A stretch of DNA of 64,000 nt from Agarilytica sp045430285 (GTDB lineage: Bacteria > Pseudomonadota > Gammaproteobacteria > Pseudomonadales > Cellvibrionaceae), in NCBI GenBank assembly GCA_045430285.1, contig JAILXV010000004.1, forward strand, positions 62,001 to 126,000, read 5' to 3'. This document shows, piece by piece, positions 7,512-17,903 of the stretch. The notes beneath the pieces are model-generated. The model ran no database searches and was not told the DNA's origin. It was given only the letters and a program-made list of their open reading frames with translations. The number at the start of each line of letters is the position of its first letter. Position 1 is the first letter of the stretch. Both the position numbers and the translations under genes were made by a program.

Positions 7512-10500
7512 ATGAAAACACCCACCTCCAAATTTTCGAAATTTATTTCGAAGTCGTTATGCACTCCCTTCGTCGTTCTTACAGTTGCCCTCGCCGGTTG
7601 TGGTGGCGGTGGAGGAGGTGGTGGAGGTGGAGGTGGGACCGGTGGCGCCACAGCGACGCCAACGCCTACAATTACGGCGACTCCTACTCCAACGGCAACT
7701 CCGACGGCGACGCCAACTCCGACGCCCACACCGACCCCGACGCCCACACCGACTCCAACGCCTACACCGACTCCAGAGCTGGATGCAGTGGCGTTAAGTG
7801 GTTCGGTGTCTAGTTTCCCGAGCCCTGGTGCTTCGTCATCAAAACCTCGCCGAAAAAGTTATGGTGCTGACGCATATAAGTCAGCCGCTTCTACTGGTTC
7901 TTATAAAACCAGTTTTCAGGCACCTGGGGACCCAGGTGATGACGGTACGATTGGTGTGGACGATCTAGATCCAGTTTCCGCTTTGGTTTCTCTTTTCTTG
8001 CTTTCTGATGTGAACTTTGAAACGCCTATCGCGACGGTTAGATCAGATGCTGAAGGTGACTACACCGTGACTGCTGCGGATGTATTGGATTACTTGGTAG
8101 CCGAAGGTTTGGCGACAGTGGACGATGATGAAGACACCGTTATGGCAGCCTTTAGGGCGCTTGGTCGATTGCAGGTCCGAGCGTTAATTGTTAAAGATAA
8201 TGACGATGGTTCAAGAAATGCGCTGGCGATTCAGTCAATTGCAGACCCTTCCGATATTAACGAGGAGACGGGGTTACCTGAGCCTGTCGCGGTCAACCCG
8301 ATTGTTCACCGAGTAGTGAAAGTTATCGTTGATCAAATTAGAGATGCGATTGGTGATCTTGCCGATATGGGATTATCTGAAACGGCTGTGGCGAGTTTAA
8401 CCGAAACGGTTATTTCTGAAGTGGCCGCAGAAATTACACGTGTCGTTTCTGAGGCTGCTGACAGTATTATTGAAATTCCCGAAGGTCAGACGCTTGAGAA
8501 TGTGATCGATCAACAAGAGGCGGATATTGCACTGAGTGTCAGTGATGATGATATCGCTGATTTAGAAAGTGTTATTGATGGTTCTGCGTCTGATGAGGGC
8601 GCAGCGATTGCCGCGTTGGAAGATACAGTTTTGAATGCGGACGAAGTCGTTGATGACGCGGATAGTTCGTTGTCTTCTTCTTTGGATTCCGATGAGCAAG
8701 GTTTGTTGTCCGCATTGGAAGCGACGATCAGTGAAGCCACCGCAGATGAAACCGATGACGTGATCGAGGCGGCCGATGGAGATGCTGGTGCATTAGAAAG
8801 TTTATTTGGTTTGGAATCTGGCGGGGATGTGGATGCCGCTCTAGCGACCCAGACTGCAGGAAAAAATCTTCAGCTTAGAAAGTCGTTTCGTCGATTGTTT
8901 ATGTCCATGGGTTTAGCCGTTGTTGTTGACGAAAATGAAGATGGTGATGCAGGCGTTGTGGCGATCAATTTACCAACGCCGCCGCAGCTGGCCGCGAGTA
9001 GTTTGCCAGGGGGCCGAGGTTTCGATGATAGAAGAATTCGTCTTTTCAAAATCGGTAGCGGTGATTTAGATGGCGATAGCGAGTACACGAACGATGCAGA
9101 TGCGGCGTTGGGTGTATTAGATTCTGATGGCAACCCACAGAACCCCTTGTATTATGCGCCCTCATTGGCCGAAGTGACGGCAGGTTTGTTAGGTGAAGGC
9201 GGCACATTGGAATCTTTTCAAACCGATCTAGATGCGGCTTTTGGTCGTATATCTAACCCCTTAGGTTCACCCACCCAAGCGGACTTTAATCTCGTTGATC
9301 GTGTTCGTGTATATCATGATTTAAGTCGGCGTTTACGCGAAACTTCTCTGGTCTCAAGTAACGTACTTGATGTGCTTGTCGCAAATAAAGGTTCCACGAT
9401 AAAGATTAAGCGTTTAGCCGCCGTACTCGCACAATATTTTAATTGGGCGAGTGAAGGTGTGAACGTTACCGATGATGGTTTCTTTATTTACACAGATCGT
9501 CAGACCCTATTAGCCGGTGGCGCTGATACGATTGATAGTTCTGAGTTGGTTAGAGCCCTGTCTATTACGCTGCCTGATACAGCAAGCGCTGCGGCAGATT
9601 TACTGACTGGTCGCCTTAGTTTTTATGCGCAGTATGCAGATAACGCGGTTCAATCGGCCATGCAGCAAGTGTTCTTTGACGCGGCAGGTGCAGGCGTTGA
9701 TATTGCTGATGCCCTAGCTGACATTTATCCAACAACCGGATCTGGATACCGTAATTTAATTACAGGTACGGATACTACTCCGCCATCGTCAGATTATAAG
9801 CGCGCGAAAGATCGCGTTGCGCGTGGTTTGAGTTCGTCGGTACCTTCAACGCTTTTCGGTCGTACACTGAACAGTGAAAGCCAAATTAACATTCGCTCTG
9901 CCTTGTTCTTCTTGAACTTTTTATTGCGCAGCGAATTTATGATTGAGCCAGAATTAGGCTTCTTTAAAGACTTTACGATCTCGACGACATCAGGTGATGT
10001 TGATGTGTTAATACCGAGGTTTGCTAATACTAAATTTATGATGTCCGGCGATAATGTGACGGTTGCGACCCTCGTTTCCGAATTATTATCGGTGACTCAA
10101 ATTAGTAACGGCGAATTTCACCCTGGGGCTGCTAGTGCATTGATTTCTGGGCTTTCTGGGTTACCCGACTTGCCCGAATTTAAAGAGCAAAATATCGATG
10201 ACTTTGAAAGTGGTCTTGGTGATCGTTCGGATCTTATCGATGTGCAATGTACGGTTGAGCGTTTTGATGGCGGCGATCCAACTTCTGGTGATAATCCACT
10301 TGAATTGACGGTGTTCGGCGTTAATTATAACGAGAACACAGGCGCCTTCTTTAAAGGTGATCCATTATCCTTAACGGTGACTGCAGCACAAGTAGGCTCT
10401 AGCAACCGTTGGACGTATACCATAGAAGATGTTCCATCACAGGATGGCAGCAGTGATTATGGTCTGGATTATGTCGTGCGCTTTGATATCAATAACTATC

Positions 10501-13500
10501 AAAATGACTTACCAGAGCTCTTCTTCTGGGTGGATGGATTTACGCCGTCCGTGAGCCTTTGTGACGATAACTTCCCACTGCTTATTGGTCCTGATCAAGA
10601 GTTCATTCCTGTCCCTGGGCTGGGTTTGGTAAGTGATCAAAGTCGACCAAGTGTAGATGGTACATCTTCCGTGGATGAAGGTATCGATGTATCTAACTTC
10701 GAGCAACCTGGTGCACCGATCTACCTCACGTCAGAGGAAGAGGCCAATGACTTAGGCATGATCGACTTTACGTTCGATTCGGTGACAGATGGCTTTGCCA
10801 TTACCGCATCGACTGGTACAGGTGTCGGTTTTGCACCGCTTTATGGTGGTTATAGTGGCGGTGAGTTGACCGTTAGTTTGGCGGATACCGACGGTGATCA
10901 GTTACAAAGTGTGTTTACCCTCGTTGGTCAAAATATCCGTTCCGTGCTCGAATCAGTTGTCGCGGATGATAGTGTCCTGAGCACGACGATCGACCTAAGT
11001 GATGATTTAACGACCTTTGTTCACGATCAGCTCTACTTGATGCGTGATACAGATGGCAAATTCTGGGTGCTCGAAGTTCGCTTCCTCGATGTGTTTGATG
11101 ATCCAAGTGGTGCGCAACAAGGCTTTATTGATGTGGGTATCGCCAGTGTTTCGACCTTGGGTGATGTGGGTATTCCTGAGGCGGCATTCAACGACTTCCC
11201 TGGTGATCCTTCGGGTGGCGGTGCAGGTATCTTCTGGCAAAATATGTTGTATGGTGATTGGCTTGTACTTGATTCCCCAACGGATTACACCGGTCCATCT
11301 TTGCTTGAACCAGAAGAAGTTTCCTTTGGTGGGAATGGCGCGATCTATGACGCACTTGAAGCGGCGACGGACGGTATTGTGATTCGATACGCAGGCAATG
11401 ATTTCGATTCACGTCAGTTCTCTGACCCACAAGACATCGAAGATACGTTCCAAGGCGATTATGGTGATATTCCTGTACGACTTGATGCGGGCCGTGATGG
11501 CATAACGTTCGTGAAGTTAAGCTTTAACAAGTCGAACCTTACCTGGGTGATGGAACCAGCGCCTGAAAATTCGGTTGGTTTCGCTGCAAATCTACGCAAT
11601 AACAACTTGGTTGCTATCTTTGACGATCAAGCAAGCGACCCAGATTCACCTGTGTACTTAGGCCGTGTTATTCGAGACAAGCCAGCGGATGATCCTTATG
11701 CAAACTTCGAAATTGCTTTTGAGTGGATTCGGTTTGCAGACGTTGTAGGCACCGTGCCCGATGGCGAACAAGACCCGCGTGAAGTAGTGTGTTTTGTGGA
11801 TGAGTCTGCAGGTGATACATGCCCAACTACACAGCCAGCACTGTTCTTCTCATCTGATTTAGACAATGCTGTGGGGTCCATTTTCGATAACGACTACGAT
11901 GGTGTACCCGCGTTATTTGATCCCAACGATACTGATCCGAATGTGCCTGGCTCAGGTGGTTTTGGTGGCGGTGCGCCTGGTGGCGGTGGCTTCTCCGAAG
12001 GTCTAGACATCAGTGCTTATGCGGAGTCGGGTGGTGATACTGACGTTCAATCCTTCTTGGTAGAAACCTTTAATGTCTACCCTGGTGAGGTTCAACGAGT
12101 GTCTGTGACAAGCGATGTGTTCGGTGTGGACTCTGATTCGCAAAACATATTTACCTGTACGCCGCCTTCTGAAAATAACGGTACCTTTACTGACTTCTCG
12201 TGTACTGCGCGTGATGTCGAAGGAGGGGTTAACGTAGAAGCGTCATTCCAAAATGGTGGTTCTGTAGGTTTCACATTGGATGTGCCTAGCAGTGTGATGG
12301 ACACCTTGCCGGATCGTGTTGAATTTGATTATGAGATTCTATTCCGTGCACCAACAGACCTTAACGGCAATGCATTTATGTGTGGCTCTGCGCCTTGTCC
12401 AGCGCGCCCTCAAGTCAACGGTTCTGTTTCTGTCCTAGTGCCGGATCAAGTGGTTGTGTTAGATGACTTGAATATTGCCATTGGTACAGATCAGCCTGAA
12501 AGCTTAGGCGGCGTAAGTAGCTTGGATGTGACGCGAGAGTTTACTATTACATCGGATCCAATCCCTGGAGCGGTGGAATATGAACTAGCGATCTTCTGCC
12601 CTGCGTCTCAGCCAGACGAGCCATATCTACCAGAAGAAAATATGCAGTTCTTCGCACCGGCTCGCGATCATACTGGACGCGAAATTCAGCCTGAGTTCTT
12701 CGTACATGTGCCTTGGATTGGTGGTCGTACCTGTGACTTCTCACTAAGCGCGCGACTCGAAAGCGATTCTGGTGAGCCTCTTGGTGTCAGTTCAATCACG
12801 ATAGAAGTGACGACTACCGGTGGTGGGAATTTCTTCTTCGATAACGAGTTTAACTTGGCGATTAACGATAATGTGTGTTTAGTGGCTTCCTCTGATGGTC
12901 AATTACAACCACAAGTGAATGACGCATGTACGGGTGATAACACCCTCTTCACGGTTACTTCGGTGAATGGTGGTGCAGAGGGAAATACTGCGACCTTAAC
13001 ACTCGGTACAGGCGTTCTTGAAGCGAGAGCGGATGGCGGTCGTCGTGAGCTGACAGCGGGTAATTTAGCTGATGGTGCAGTGGTGAGCTTCGATGTAGAT
13101 CTTGCACCGGTGAGCGGTGAAATCGAACCACCTACTTGCGGTGTCGTCACATCAGATAGCTTCTCTAGCACGTGTAACAACGGTGAACTGGATGAAACTG
13201 CCGGTGGCGTCAGCACGGACTTCTTTACCGTAAGCGGCACCGAGATGTTATTGACGAGCGATGTGACTTCAGCTCTGAATGTTGAAATCCATGGACCTAG
13301 CGGCGTAACGTCCACTATCCCACTTACAGACTTCGGTTTTTATGTGGTGGTCGACACGGATTTTGGGGAGCCTATCCTAGAAATTCAAATCGATAATTTT
13401 GCCGATGCTAGCGGTGTGGCTCAGGTCTTTGGCCGATTCACACTTACCGCAGGTGCGAATGAGTATGAACAGGGTGATACGGAAAATACTTTCGATGTGA

Positions 13501-15875
13501 GTTCGCCTGGCTTCATGTTCATCAATCATGATCTGGGTCAGCCAGTCGACTTTGACATTCGCTTTGTTAACTCTGAAACCGGAAATGAACAAGTGGGGCT
13601 TGCTTGGTTCTTACCTCCTCCACGCGCTGACTTGGTGGGTGACCATGATATGAACGGTGACGGTACGAATGACCTGAACGTGTCGTATGCATCAGGTATC
13701 TTTACCTTCACATTCGAAGGTGGTGACGATGCGGTGAGCTTCCTTGAGAGCTTTGAAGATTCAGGCCCAGTCACTATCGACCCTAATACAGACGGAGACT
13801 ATGTTGCTGATATTGATGAATCCCAAATGGATTATGCGGAATTCTTCGGACGCATAGGTGATCAAGACTTCCGAGTCTTCGCGGGCTTCGAAGGTCCTGG
13901 TGATGGCTTCATTGAACTGGAAACCTACTTCGGTGGTGGCGGTGGTCCTGGCGGCCCTGGGGATTGCTCTGATTGTCCTCAGCCACTGGCGCAAGCCTTT
14001 ATGGGCGAGGGAGCATTAACCTTGGCCCTTGATGGCTCAACCAGCAGCTATAACTTCGACGGTGTGGGAGATGCTTTGGCCACTGTCACCGTAACGGAAA
14101 GTAATATCAATGTATCCTTGCCTGGCGGGTCATCGGCTGAGCTGGAAATTTTTGACTTCGATACACAGCTGCCCGTAACTGGAAGCTCTCTGGATTTCCC
14201 CAGAAACGGTAGTTTCTTCTTCTTACGCTATGACGATGGCTCAGGCTCAATACTCGATATTGAGCTAAGAGACTTTGGTTTTGATGTCGAAATTATGGTG
14301 TGGGAAGGGTTTGATAACGGTTCCGGTGGCGGACCAGGCGACGATATGGGCAACCCCGATATCGATGGCGACACAGTGATGAATCATGAAGATAACTGTG
14401 AAGTTGTCGCTAATCTCGATCAGGCAGATGCTGACCAAGATGGCCTTGGTGATTTGTGTGATGTAGATGTGCCAGACATGAGTGGTGCTTACTTGGTTGA
14501 TGTGATTCAAGGTGATGGCAGCCAAGATTTCGATGACGCAACGAATCAATGTGTTGCAGCAGAGAATGAGGCCTTTATCGCTACGTTCGAAATGGAAGGA
14601 AACCAAATTTACTTCCAAATCGCGGGTGAAGATGACGCAGAACTTGTGGGTATTATGGAAGCAAATGGTAATTTCAGTCTCTTTGACCCAGAGATCGACA
14701 GTACCTTCCAAACCACTTCTGGTGCGTATAATGAGTCAACTGGTACTTTTGATTTTGCCTTCACAGAGATTGAGGATAACTCAGATGGCACTATCCAATG
14801 TACAGTGATCGCCGACGTCATGGGTGCAGGACCAACGGCAGTTTCTGAAGAGACCGTGCTTGCGAGCGGTATCTCATGGTTTGACGGTTATGAAGACTTT
14901 GGTTTTGTCGAGTTAGAGTACGGCACCATTGTTTCTGGCGGCGAGCCTGAAGAAATCTTCTTCTTTGACTTCGAGGCATCGACACCCGCGTGGGTTCCTG
15001 AAGATAATCTTGAGCCAGAAGGGTATCTCACTGCTACGGGTATTGAGTATGTCGATGATTTGTTTGCTGTGAGTGGTATGGCAAATGGTACTGAGACGGC
15101 CGTCATAGAACCTACGCAAAATGATGCGCTTATGACAACACCTGTTCAGCAAGAGCATGTGGACCTGGAAGAATTTGATGTTGCAGGGCTCCCGATTCTC
15201 AGCATTCTTGATCGCGCATATGAAGTAGGCATCAGTGAGGATGATGAATTCCCTGTTGATTCCAGCGCATACCTAACAACCATTGTGGTCCAACAGGATG
15301 CGTATTCTTTCTGGTGTGATGATGATAATGCGCCAGTTGGGATGACATGCTCCAACTGGGTGCCTGGTTTGGACGCTGATGGTGATGGCGAGAGTGATCC
15401 CGCCAGTAGCCTGAACGAAATCATTAGTTCAAATACTGAATTGGCGGCTGGCACCTTAATTGGTGGATTAAGAGTTGCTTGGGGCTTTGATGCTGCGGGT
15501 GGCTTTACGGTTGATGCTTATCTTGTCTCAAGTGATGGCAATTCAACTGGCTCCGAGCTGCGAGCGGCTTATCTGAAGCGTTACGGCGATACGGATAGCG
15601 GCACGTCCATGGGTGAGTCATCAGCGACATTGACGCAAGTGGGTTCGACAGACGTGATTGAGTTTGTGATTCCAGACGATATCGTGGATATGACCGATAT
15701 CGATGAAGATGAGTTAGTGCCATTTGTCTTTGTCGATGCGACAACAGAAAGTAGCCCAGTGGTTCGCCAGGGTAATAAGCAAGAGGCGGGTGCATCAGAG
15801 CAAACACTAACCTTTAATGACGTTGCTACGGCCGCGATTCTAGGCGCTTTTGATCCGCAGCCAACGGCACCTTAA
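7512..15875 (+). CDS. Giant surface lipoprotein with poly-Gly/Thr-Pro linker and thrombospondin type 3-like calcium repeats
   Basis: The ATG at 7512 starts a lipoprotein signal (basic N-terminus, hydrophobic stretch, LAGC), so Cys30 would be lipidated; the earlier in-frame start at 7428 would bury this signal. The product is 2787 residues. After Cys30 come 12 Gly, then a Thr-Pro linker to about residue 88. A long acidic region follows, with Asp-rich calcium-type repeats near residue 1458 (DNDYDGVPALFDPNDTDPN) and 2279-2320 (DIDGDTVMNHEDNC, then DADQDGLGDLCD). Gly-rich hinges near 1480, 2140 and 2272 separate modules. No enzyme motif was recognised. It is probably tethered to the outer membrane and displayed, perhaps as an adhesin or substrate-binding protein. 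Strong acidity fits a marine host. Confidence 0.85.
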   Translation: MKTPTSKFSKFISKSLCTPFVVLTVALAGCGGGGGGGGGGGGTGGATATPTPTITATPTPTATPTATPTPTPTPTPTPTPTPTPTPTPELDAVALSGSVSSFPSPGASSSKPRRKSYGADAYKSAASTGSYKTSFQAPGDPGDDGTIGVDDLDPVSALVSLFLLSDVNFETPIATVRSDAEGDYTVTAADVLDYLVAEGLATVDDDEDTVMAAFRALGRLQVRALIVKDNDDGSRNALAIQSIADPSDINEETGLPEPVAVNPIVHRVVKVIVDQIRDAIGDLADMGLSETAVASLTETVISEVAAEITRVVSEAADSIIEIPEGQTLENVIDQQEADIALSVSDDDIADLESVIDGSASDEGAAIAALEDTVLNADEVVDDADSSLSSSLDSDEQGLLSALEATISEATADETDDVIEAADGDAGALESLFGLESGGDVDAALATQTAGKNLQLRKSFRRLFMSMGLAVVVDENEDGDAGVVAINLPTPPQLAASSLPGGRGFDDRRIRLFKIGSGDLDGDSEYTNDADAALGVLDSDGNPQNPLYYAPSLAEVTAGLLGEGGTLESFQTDLDAAFGRISNPLGSPTQADFNLVDRVRVYHDLSRRLRETSLVSSNVLDVLVANKGSTIKIKRLAAVLAQYFNWASEGVNVTDDGFFIYTDRQTLLAGGADTIDSSELVRALSITLPDTASAAADLLTGRLSFYAQYADNAVQSAMQQVFFDAAGAGVDIADALADIYPTTGSGYRNLITGTDTTPPSSDYKRAKDRVARGLSSSVPSTLFGRTLNSESQINIRSALFFLNFLLRSEFMIEPELGFFKDFTISTTSGDVDVLIPRFANTKFMMSGDNVTVATLVSELLSVTQISNGEFHPGAASALISGLSGLPDLPEFKEQNIDDFESGLGDRSDLIDVQCTVERFDGGDPTSGDNPLELTVFGVNYNENTGAFFKGDPLSLTVTAAQVGSSNRWTYTIEDVPSQDGSSDYGLDYVVRFDINNYQNDLPELFFWVDGFTPSVSLCDDNFPLLIGPDQEFIPVPGLGLVSDQSRPSVDGTSSVDEGIDVSNFEQPGAPIYLTSEEEANDLGMIDFTFDSVTDGFAITASTGTGVGFAPLYGGYSGGELTVSLADTDGDQLQSVFTLVGQNIRSVLESVVADDSVLSTTIDLSDDLTTFVHDQLYLMRDTDGKFWVLEVRFLDVFDDPSGAQQGFIDVGIASVSTLGDVGIPEAAFNDFPGDPSGGGAGIFWQNMLYGDWLVLDSPTDYTGPSLLEPEEVSFGGNGAIYDALEAATDGIVIRYAGNDFDSRQFSDPQDIEDTFQGDYGDIPVRLDAGRDGITFVKLSFNKSNLTWVMEPAPENSVGFAANLRNNNLVAIFDDQASDPDSPVYLGRVIRDKPADDPYANFEIAFEWIRFADVVGTVPDGEQDPREVVCFVDESAGDTCPTTQPALFFSSDLDNAVGSIFDNDYDGVPALFDPNDTDPNVPGSGGFGGGAPGGGGFSEGLDISAYAESGGDTDVQSFLVETFNVYPGEVQRVSVTSDVFGVDSDSQNIFTCTPPSENNGTFTDFSCTARDVEGGVNVEASFQNGGSVGFTLDVPSSVMDTLPDRVEFDYEILFRAPTDLNGNAFMCGSAPCPARPQVNGSVSVLVPDQVVVLDDLNIAIGTDQPESLGGVSSLDVTREFTITSDPIPGAVEYELAIFCPASQPDEPYLPEENMQFFAPARDHTGREIQPEFFVHVPWIGGRTCDFSLSARLESDSGEPLGVSSITIEVTTTGGGNFFFDNEFNLAINDNVCLVASSDGQLQPQVNDACTGDNTLFTVTSVNGGAEGNTATLTLGTGVLEARADGGRRELTAGNLADGAVVSFDVDLAPVSGEIEPPTCGVVTSDSFSSTCNNGELDETAGGVSTDFFTVSGTEMLLTSDVTSALNVEIHGPSGVTSTIPLTDFGFYVVVDTDFGEPILEIQIDNFADASGVAQVFGRFTLTAGANEYEQGDTENTFDVSSPGFMFINHDLGQPVDFDIRFVNSETGNEQVGLAWFLPPPRADLVGDHDMNGDGTNDLNVSYASGIFTFTFEGGDDAVSFLESFEDSGPVTIDPNTDGDYVADIDESQMDYAEFFGRIGDQDFRVFAGFEGPGDGFIELETYFGGGGGPGGPGDCSDCPQPLAQAFMGEGALTLALDGSTSSYNFDGVGDALATVTVTESNINVSLPGGSSAELEIFDFDTQLPVTGSSLDFPRNGSFFFLRYDDGSGSILDIELRDFGFDVEIMVWEGFDNGSGGGPGDDMGNPDIDGDTVMNHEDNCEVVANLDQADADQDGLGDLCDVDVPDMSGAYLVDVIQGDGSQDFDDATNQCVAAENEAFIATFEMEGNQIYFQIAGEDDAELVGIMEANGNFSLFDPEIDSTFQTTSGAYNESTGTFDFAFTEIEDNSDGTIQCTVIADVMGAGPTAVSEETVLASGISWFDGYEDFGFVELEYGTIVSGGEPEEIFFFDFEASTPAWVPEDNLEPEGYLTATGIEYVDDLFAVSGMANGTETAVIEPTQNDALMTTPVQQEHVDLEEFDVAGLPILSILDRAYEVGISEDDEFPVDSSAYLTTIVVQQDAYSFWCDDDNAPVGMTCSNWVPGLDADGDGESDPASSLNEIISSNTELAAGTLIGGLRVAWGFDAAGGFTVDAYLVSSDGNSTGSELRAAYLKRYGDTDSGTSMGESSATLTQVGSTDVIEFVIPDDIVDMTDIDEDELVPFVFVDATTESSPVVRQGNKQEAGASEQTLTFNDVATAAILGAFDPQPTAP
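7602..7775 (+). repeat. In-frame low-complexity tract: poly-Gly then Thr-Pro repeat
   Basis: Twelve GGN codons (7602-7637) are followed by about 45 codons that mostly alternate ACN and CCN, with 6- and 12-base near-repeats. It encodes the flexible linker behind the lipidated Cys. Loss or gain of 6-base units would keep the frame, so length variation rather than on/off switching is expected. Confidence 0.8.
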
Positions 15876-15907
15876 ACCAGTTTTTATCAGGCAGTGTAAA
15901 TAAGGCA

Positions 15908-15935
15908 AAGCCTCACCTTCGGGTGGGGCTTTTTT
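15908..15935 (+). terminator. Intrinsic terminator after the giant lipoprotein gene
   Basis: AAGCCTCACC pairs with GGTGGGGCTT around a TTCG tetraloop and runs into a T6 tract, 33 bases after the stop codon. Confidence 0.85.
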
Positions 15936-16034
15936 ATTTGTATTGACGGGCGATGAGAATATAAGCCATGACGCCCTCCCCAACTTATGGTGTAATCCGA
16001 GGTTGGGTCAACAATATGAGATGTTCTTCCTCCC

Positions 16035-17357
16035 GTGGATGATCTGACGCGTATTCAAACAATCAATCGCTCGCCGCTGGCACTGCGATCCGATAAAACC
16101 GGCGAGGTGCATCCTTTGTCTGGTGAGATGTTGGTGGGTCGCGAGGTTGAATGTGAAATTCAGTTGGCATTCCGGCAGATTTCCCGTTATCACGCTAAGC
16201 TCTTCGTTGCGGCCAATGGTGTTTTTGTCGAAGACTTAAAGTCTTCCAATGGGACGTCAGTAAATGGCCGTAAAATTCGTGCGCGTACGCAAATCAGTGT
16301 GGGAGATCAGGTCGCTTTTGATGACTTAACCTATCGGGTGACGACCCCGCGTGCTAGTGAAGAAGACCAAACACGTATATCAACTTCCCAAAATTTTTCG
16401 CCAGAGAGCATCGCCGAAATTAATAAAATTGCCGCAGAGCAATTGAAACCGGTGGCCCCTCCTCTAGGGGAAAGCGTGCCAGCAGGGCGCTTTGCGAAAG
16501 AGAGTATTGCACCGACAAAAGATTCAGCAGAACATGAACAATCAGGAGGGAAGACGGATACGCCACGGGTACACGAAATCCCAGATATGGACGAGTTTTT
16601 ACGTTTTGCCGGCTCAGGGTTAAAGCCGCAAGCGCCTTTGCCAGCAAAATCTTCCAATCCTTTTGGTTTGCATAATAAGAAAGCTGAAATCGAGCGCAGA
16701 GAAAAGAGCGCTGAAGATGCATTGCCTGTTGCCCCCCCTTTAGAATCAGGCGCTTACGCCGTCGACATCGATAAGGCGGCTGAAGCGAAAGGCCCTGACC
16801 GTAGCGGCCTTGAAAAGGCTGAAGCTACCGTGCGGCCGCCAAATGTGCCGCCGCCGCAACAAGAGGCAAGTGCTGCGGACGATGACCAAACCCGCTATGT
16901 TAGCCTTAATACGATGGATCGTTATATCGAAACGAACGAGCGCTATAAACAGGATTTAAATGTCGGTAGCGGACCGAGATTGGTGGCAATGACTGCGCCG
17001 ATTCGTGGGAAAGTATTTCCCTTAACATCTGACGATGATGTTAAGTGTTGGAGTATCGGGCGTGACGACAGCGCAGATATTTGTCTTCGGGACAAAGCAA
17101 TATCACGCGAACATGCGTGGGTGACAAAGCTAGATGCATTTTATCAATTGCGGGTAAACGAAAGTGCCGGTGATATATTGGTAAATGGCCAAACGATTAC
17201 AGAGGCGGAATTAACACACGGCGATCGTCTACAGTTTGGCGCGATGGAAATCGTATTTCGATTAGATGCCGAGCCCGCTAAACCTTCAGTTCCGGTTGAA
17301 CCACCTCCGACATGGTGGTCTCGTGTTAAGGGCTTGTTTTATCGCGGGCAGGATTGA
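16035..17357 (+). CDS. Protein with two FHA domains
   Basis: The GTG at 16035 is the only start that leaves the first domain whole; no good ribosome binding site precedes it. The 440-residue product has an N-terminal FHA domain (about 13-95) with the phosphothreonine-binding set Arg36, Ser50, His53 and Asn72 (GRE, ISRYH, SSNGTSVNG). A long Pro/Ala/Glu-rich linker follows (about 100-300), then a second FHA domain (about 325-410: IGRDDSADICL, AISREHAWV, LVNGQ). It has no membrane segment. FHA proteins bind phosphothreonine peptides made by Ser/Thr kinases, and such a kinase is encoded at 21118. The linker may itself be a phosphorylation target. Confidence 0.85.
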   Translation: MDDLTRIQTINRSPLALRSDKTGEVHPLSGEMLVGREVECEIQLAFRQISRYHAKLFVAANGVFVEDLKSSNGTSVNGRKIRARTQISVGDQVAFDDLTYRVTTPRASEEDQTRISTSQNFSPESIAEINKIAAEQLKPVAPPLGESVPAGRFAKESIAPTKDSAEHEQSGGKTDTPRVHEIPDMDEFLRFAGSGLKPQAPLPAKSSNPFGLHNKKAEIERREKSAEDALPVAPPLESGAYAVDIDKAAEAKGPDRSGLEKAEATVRPPNVPPPQQEASAADDDQTRYVSLNTMDRYIETNERYKQDLNVGSGPRLVAMTAPIRGKVFPLTSDDDVKCWSIGRDDSADICLRDKAISREHAWVTKLDAFYQLRVNESAGDILVNGQTITEAELTHGDRLQFGAMEIVFRLDAEPAKPSVPVEPPPTWWSRVKGLFYRGQD

Positions 17358-17464
17358 TAAAACACTACGGTTTTACAGAGCCTTAGGCGAATCATCGTTG
17401 TTGTAGTACATTTTTTTCTTGGCATTGTTCAGGAAGAAATTTTAAAAAATTAGAGTGAGTGAGT

Positions 17465-17881
17465 ATGACAGATTCAAATCAGACCATTGCGGCAAAATTT
17501 AATACGGAAATTTTAAAGAAAGTAAATTCGCCGGCAACACATATTGAATTGTTTTATCAAGGTAAAGAGCTTTCATTTGGTAAGGCTGATTTGCCGATAC
17601 GCCTTGGCCGCGATGAAAGCAGTTGTGATGTTGTGGTGAATAGTGAGGTTGCGTCCCGCGTGCATTGTTCGATTGAGGTCAAAGATAATCAAATCGGATT
17701 GGTCGATAGCAGTACCAATGGCACTTTTTTGAAGTTGGGCCGCAATGAAAGTTTTGTGGTTAAAGAAACATTCTATCCCCTTATCGGCCAAGGAAATATT
17801 AAATTAGGTGAGCAGCTGGATAGCGAAATGAAGGACTCGATTTTATTCCGAATGGTGACAAAACAACAAAGTGATGAGTAG
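17465..17881 (+). CDS. Single-FHA-domain protein
   Basis: The ATG at 17465 is chosen over an in-frame GTG two codons earlier; both give essentially the same 138-residue product. Residues about 30-120 form an FHA domain with the binding residues intact: LGRDESSCDVVV, ASRVHCSIE and DSSTNGTFLKLG. It has no other domain. It follows the double-FHA gene by about 100 bases in the same direction and probably belongs to the same phosphothreonine-dependent signalling set. Confidence 0.85.
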   Translation: MTDSNQTIAAKFNTEILKKVNSPATHIELFYQGKELSFGKADLPIRLGRDESSCDVVVNSEVASRVHCSIEVKDNQIGLVDSSTNGTFLKLGRNESFVVKETFYPLIGQGNIKLGEQLDSEMKDSILFRMVTKQQSDE

Positions 17882-17903
17882 CGGTTCTTCTCGTTATTGC
17901 TGT

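Noticed and set aside
7638..7775. Regular 6- and 12-base repeats resembling a CRISPR or satellite array
   Set aside because: They are in frame and encode Thr-Pro pairs; no spacer structure exists.
10509..15807. Many long minus-strand frames opposite the giant lipoprotein gene
   Set aside because: They are shadows caused by its skewed Asp/Gly/Thr codon composition; none has a start signal or domain.
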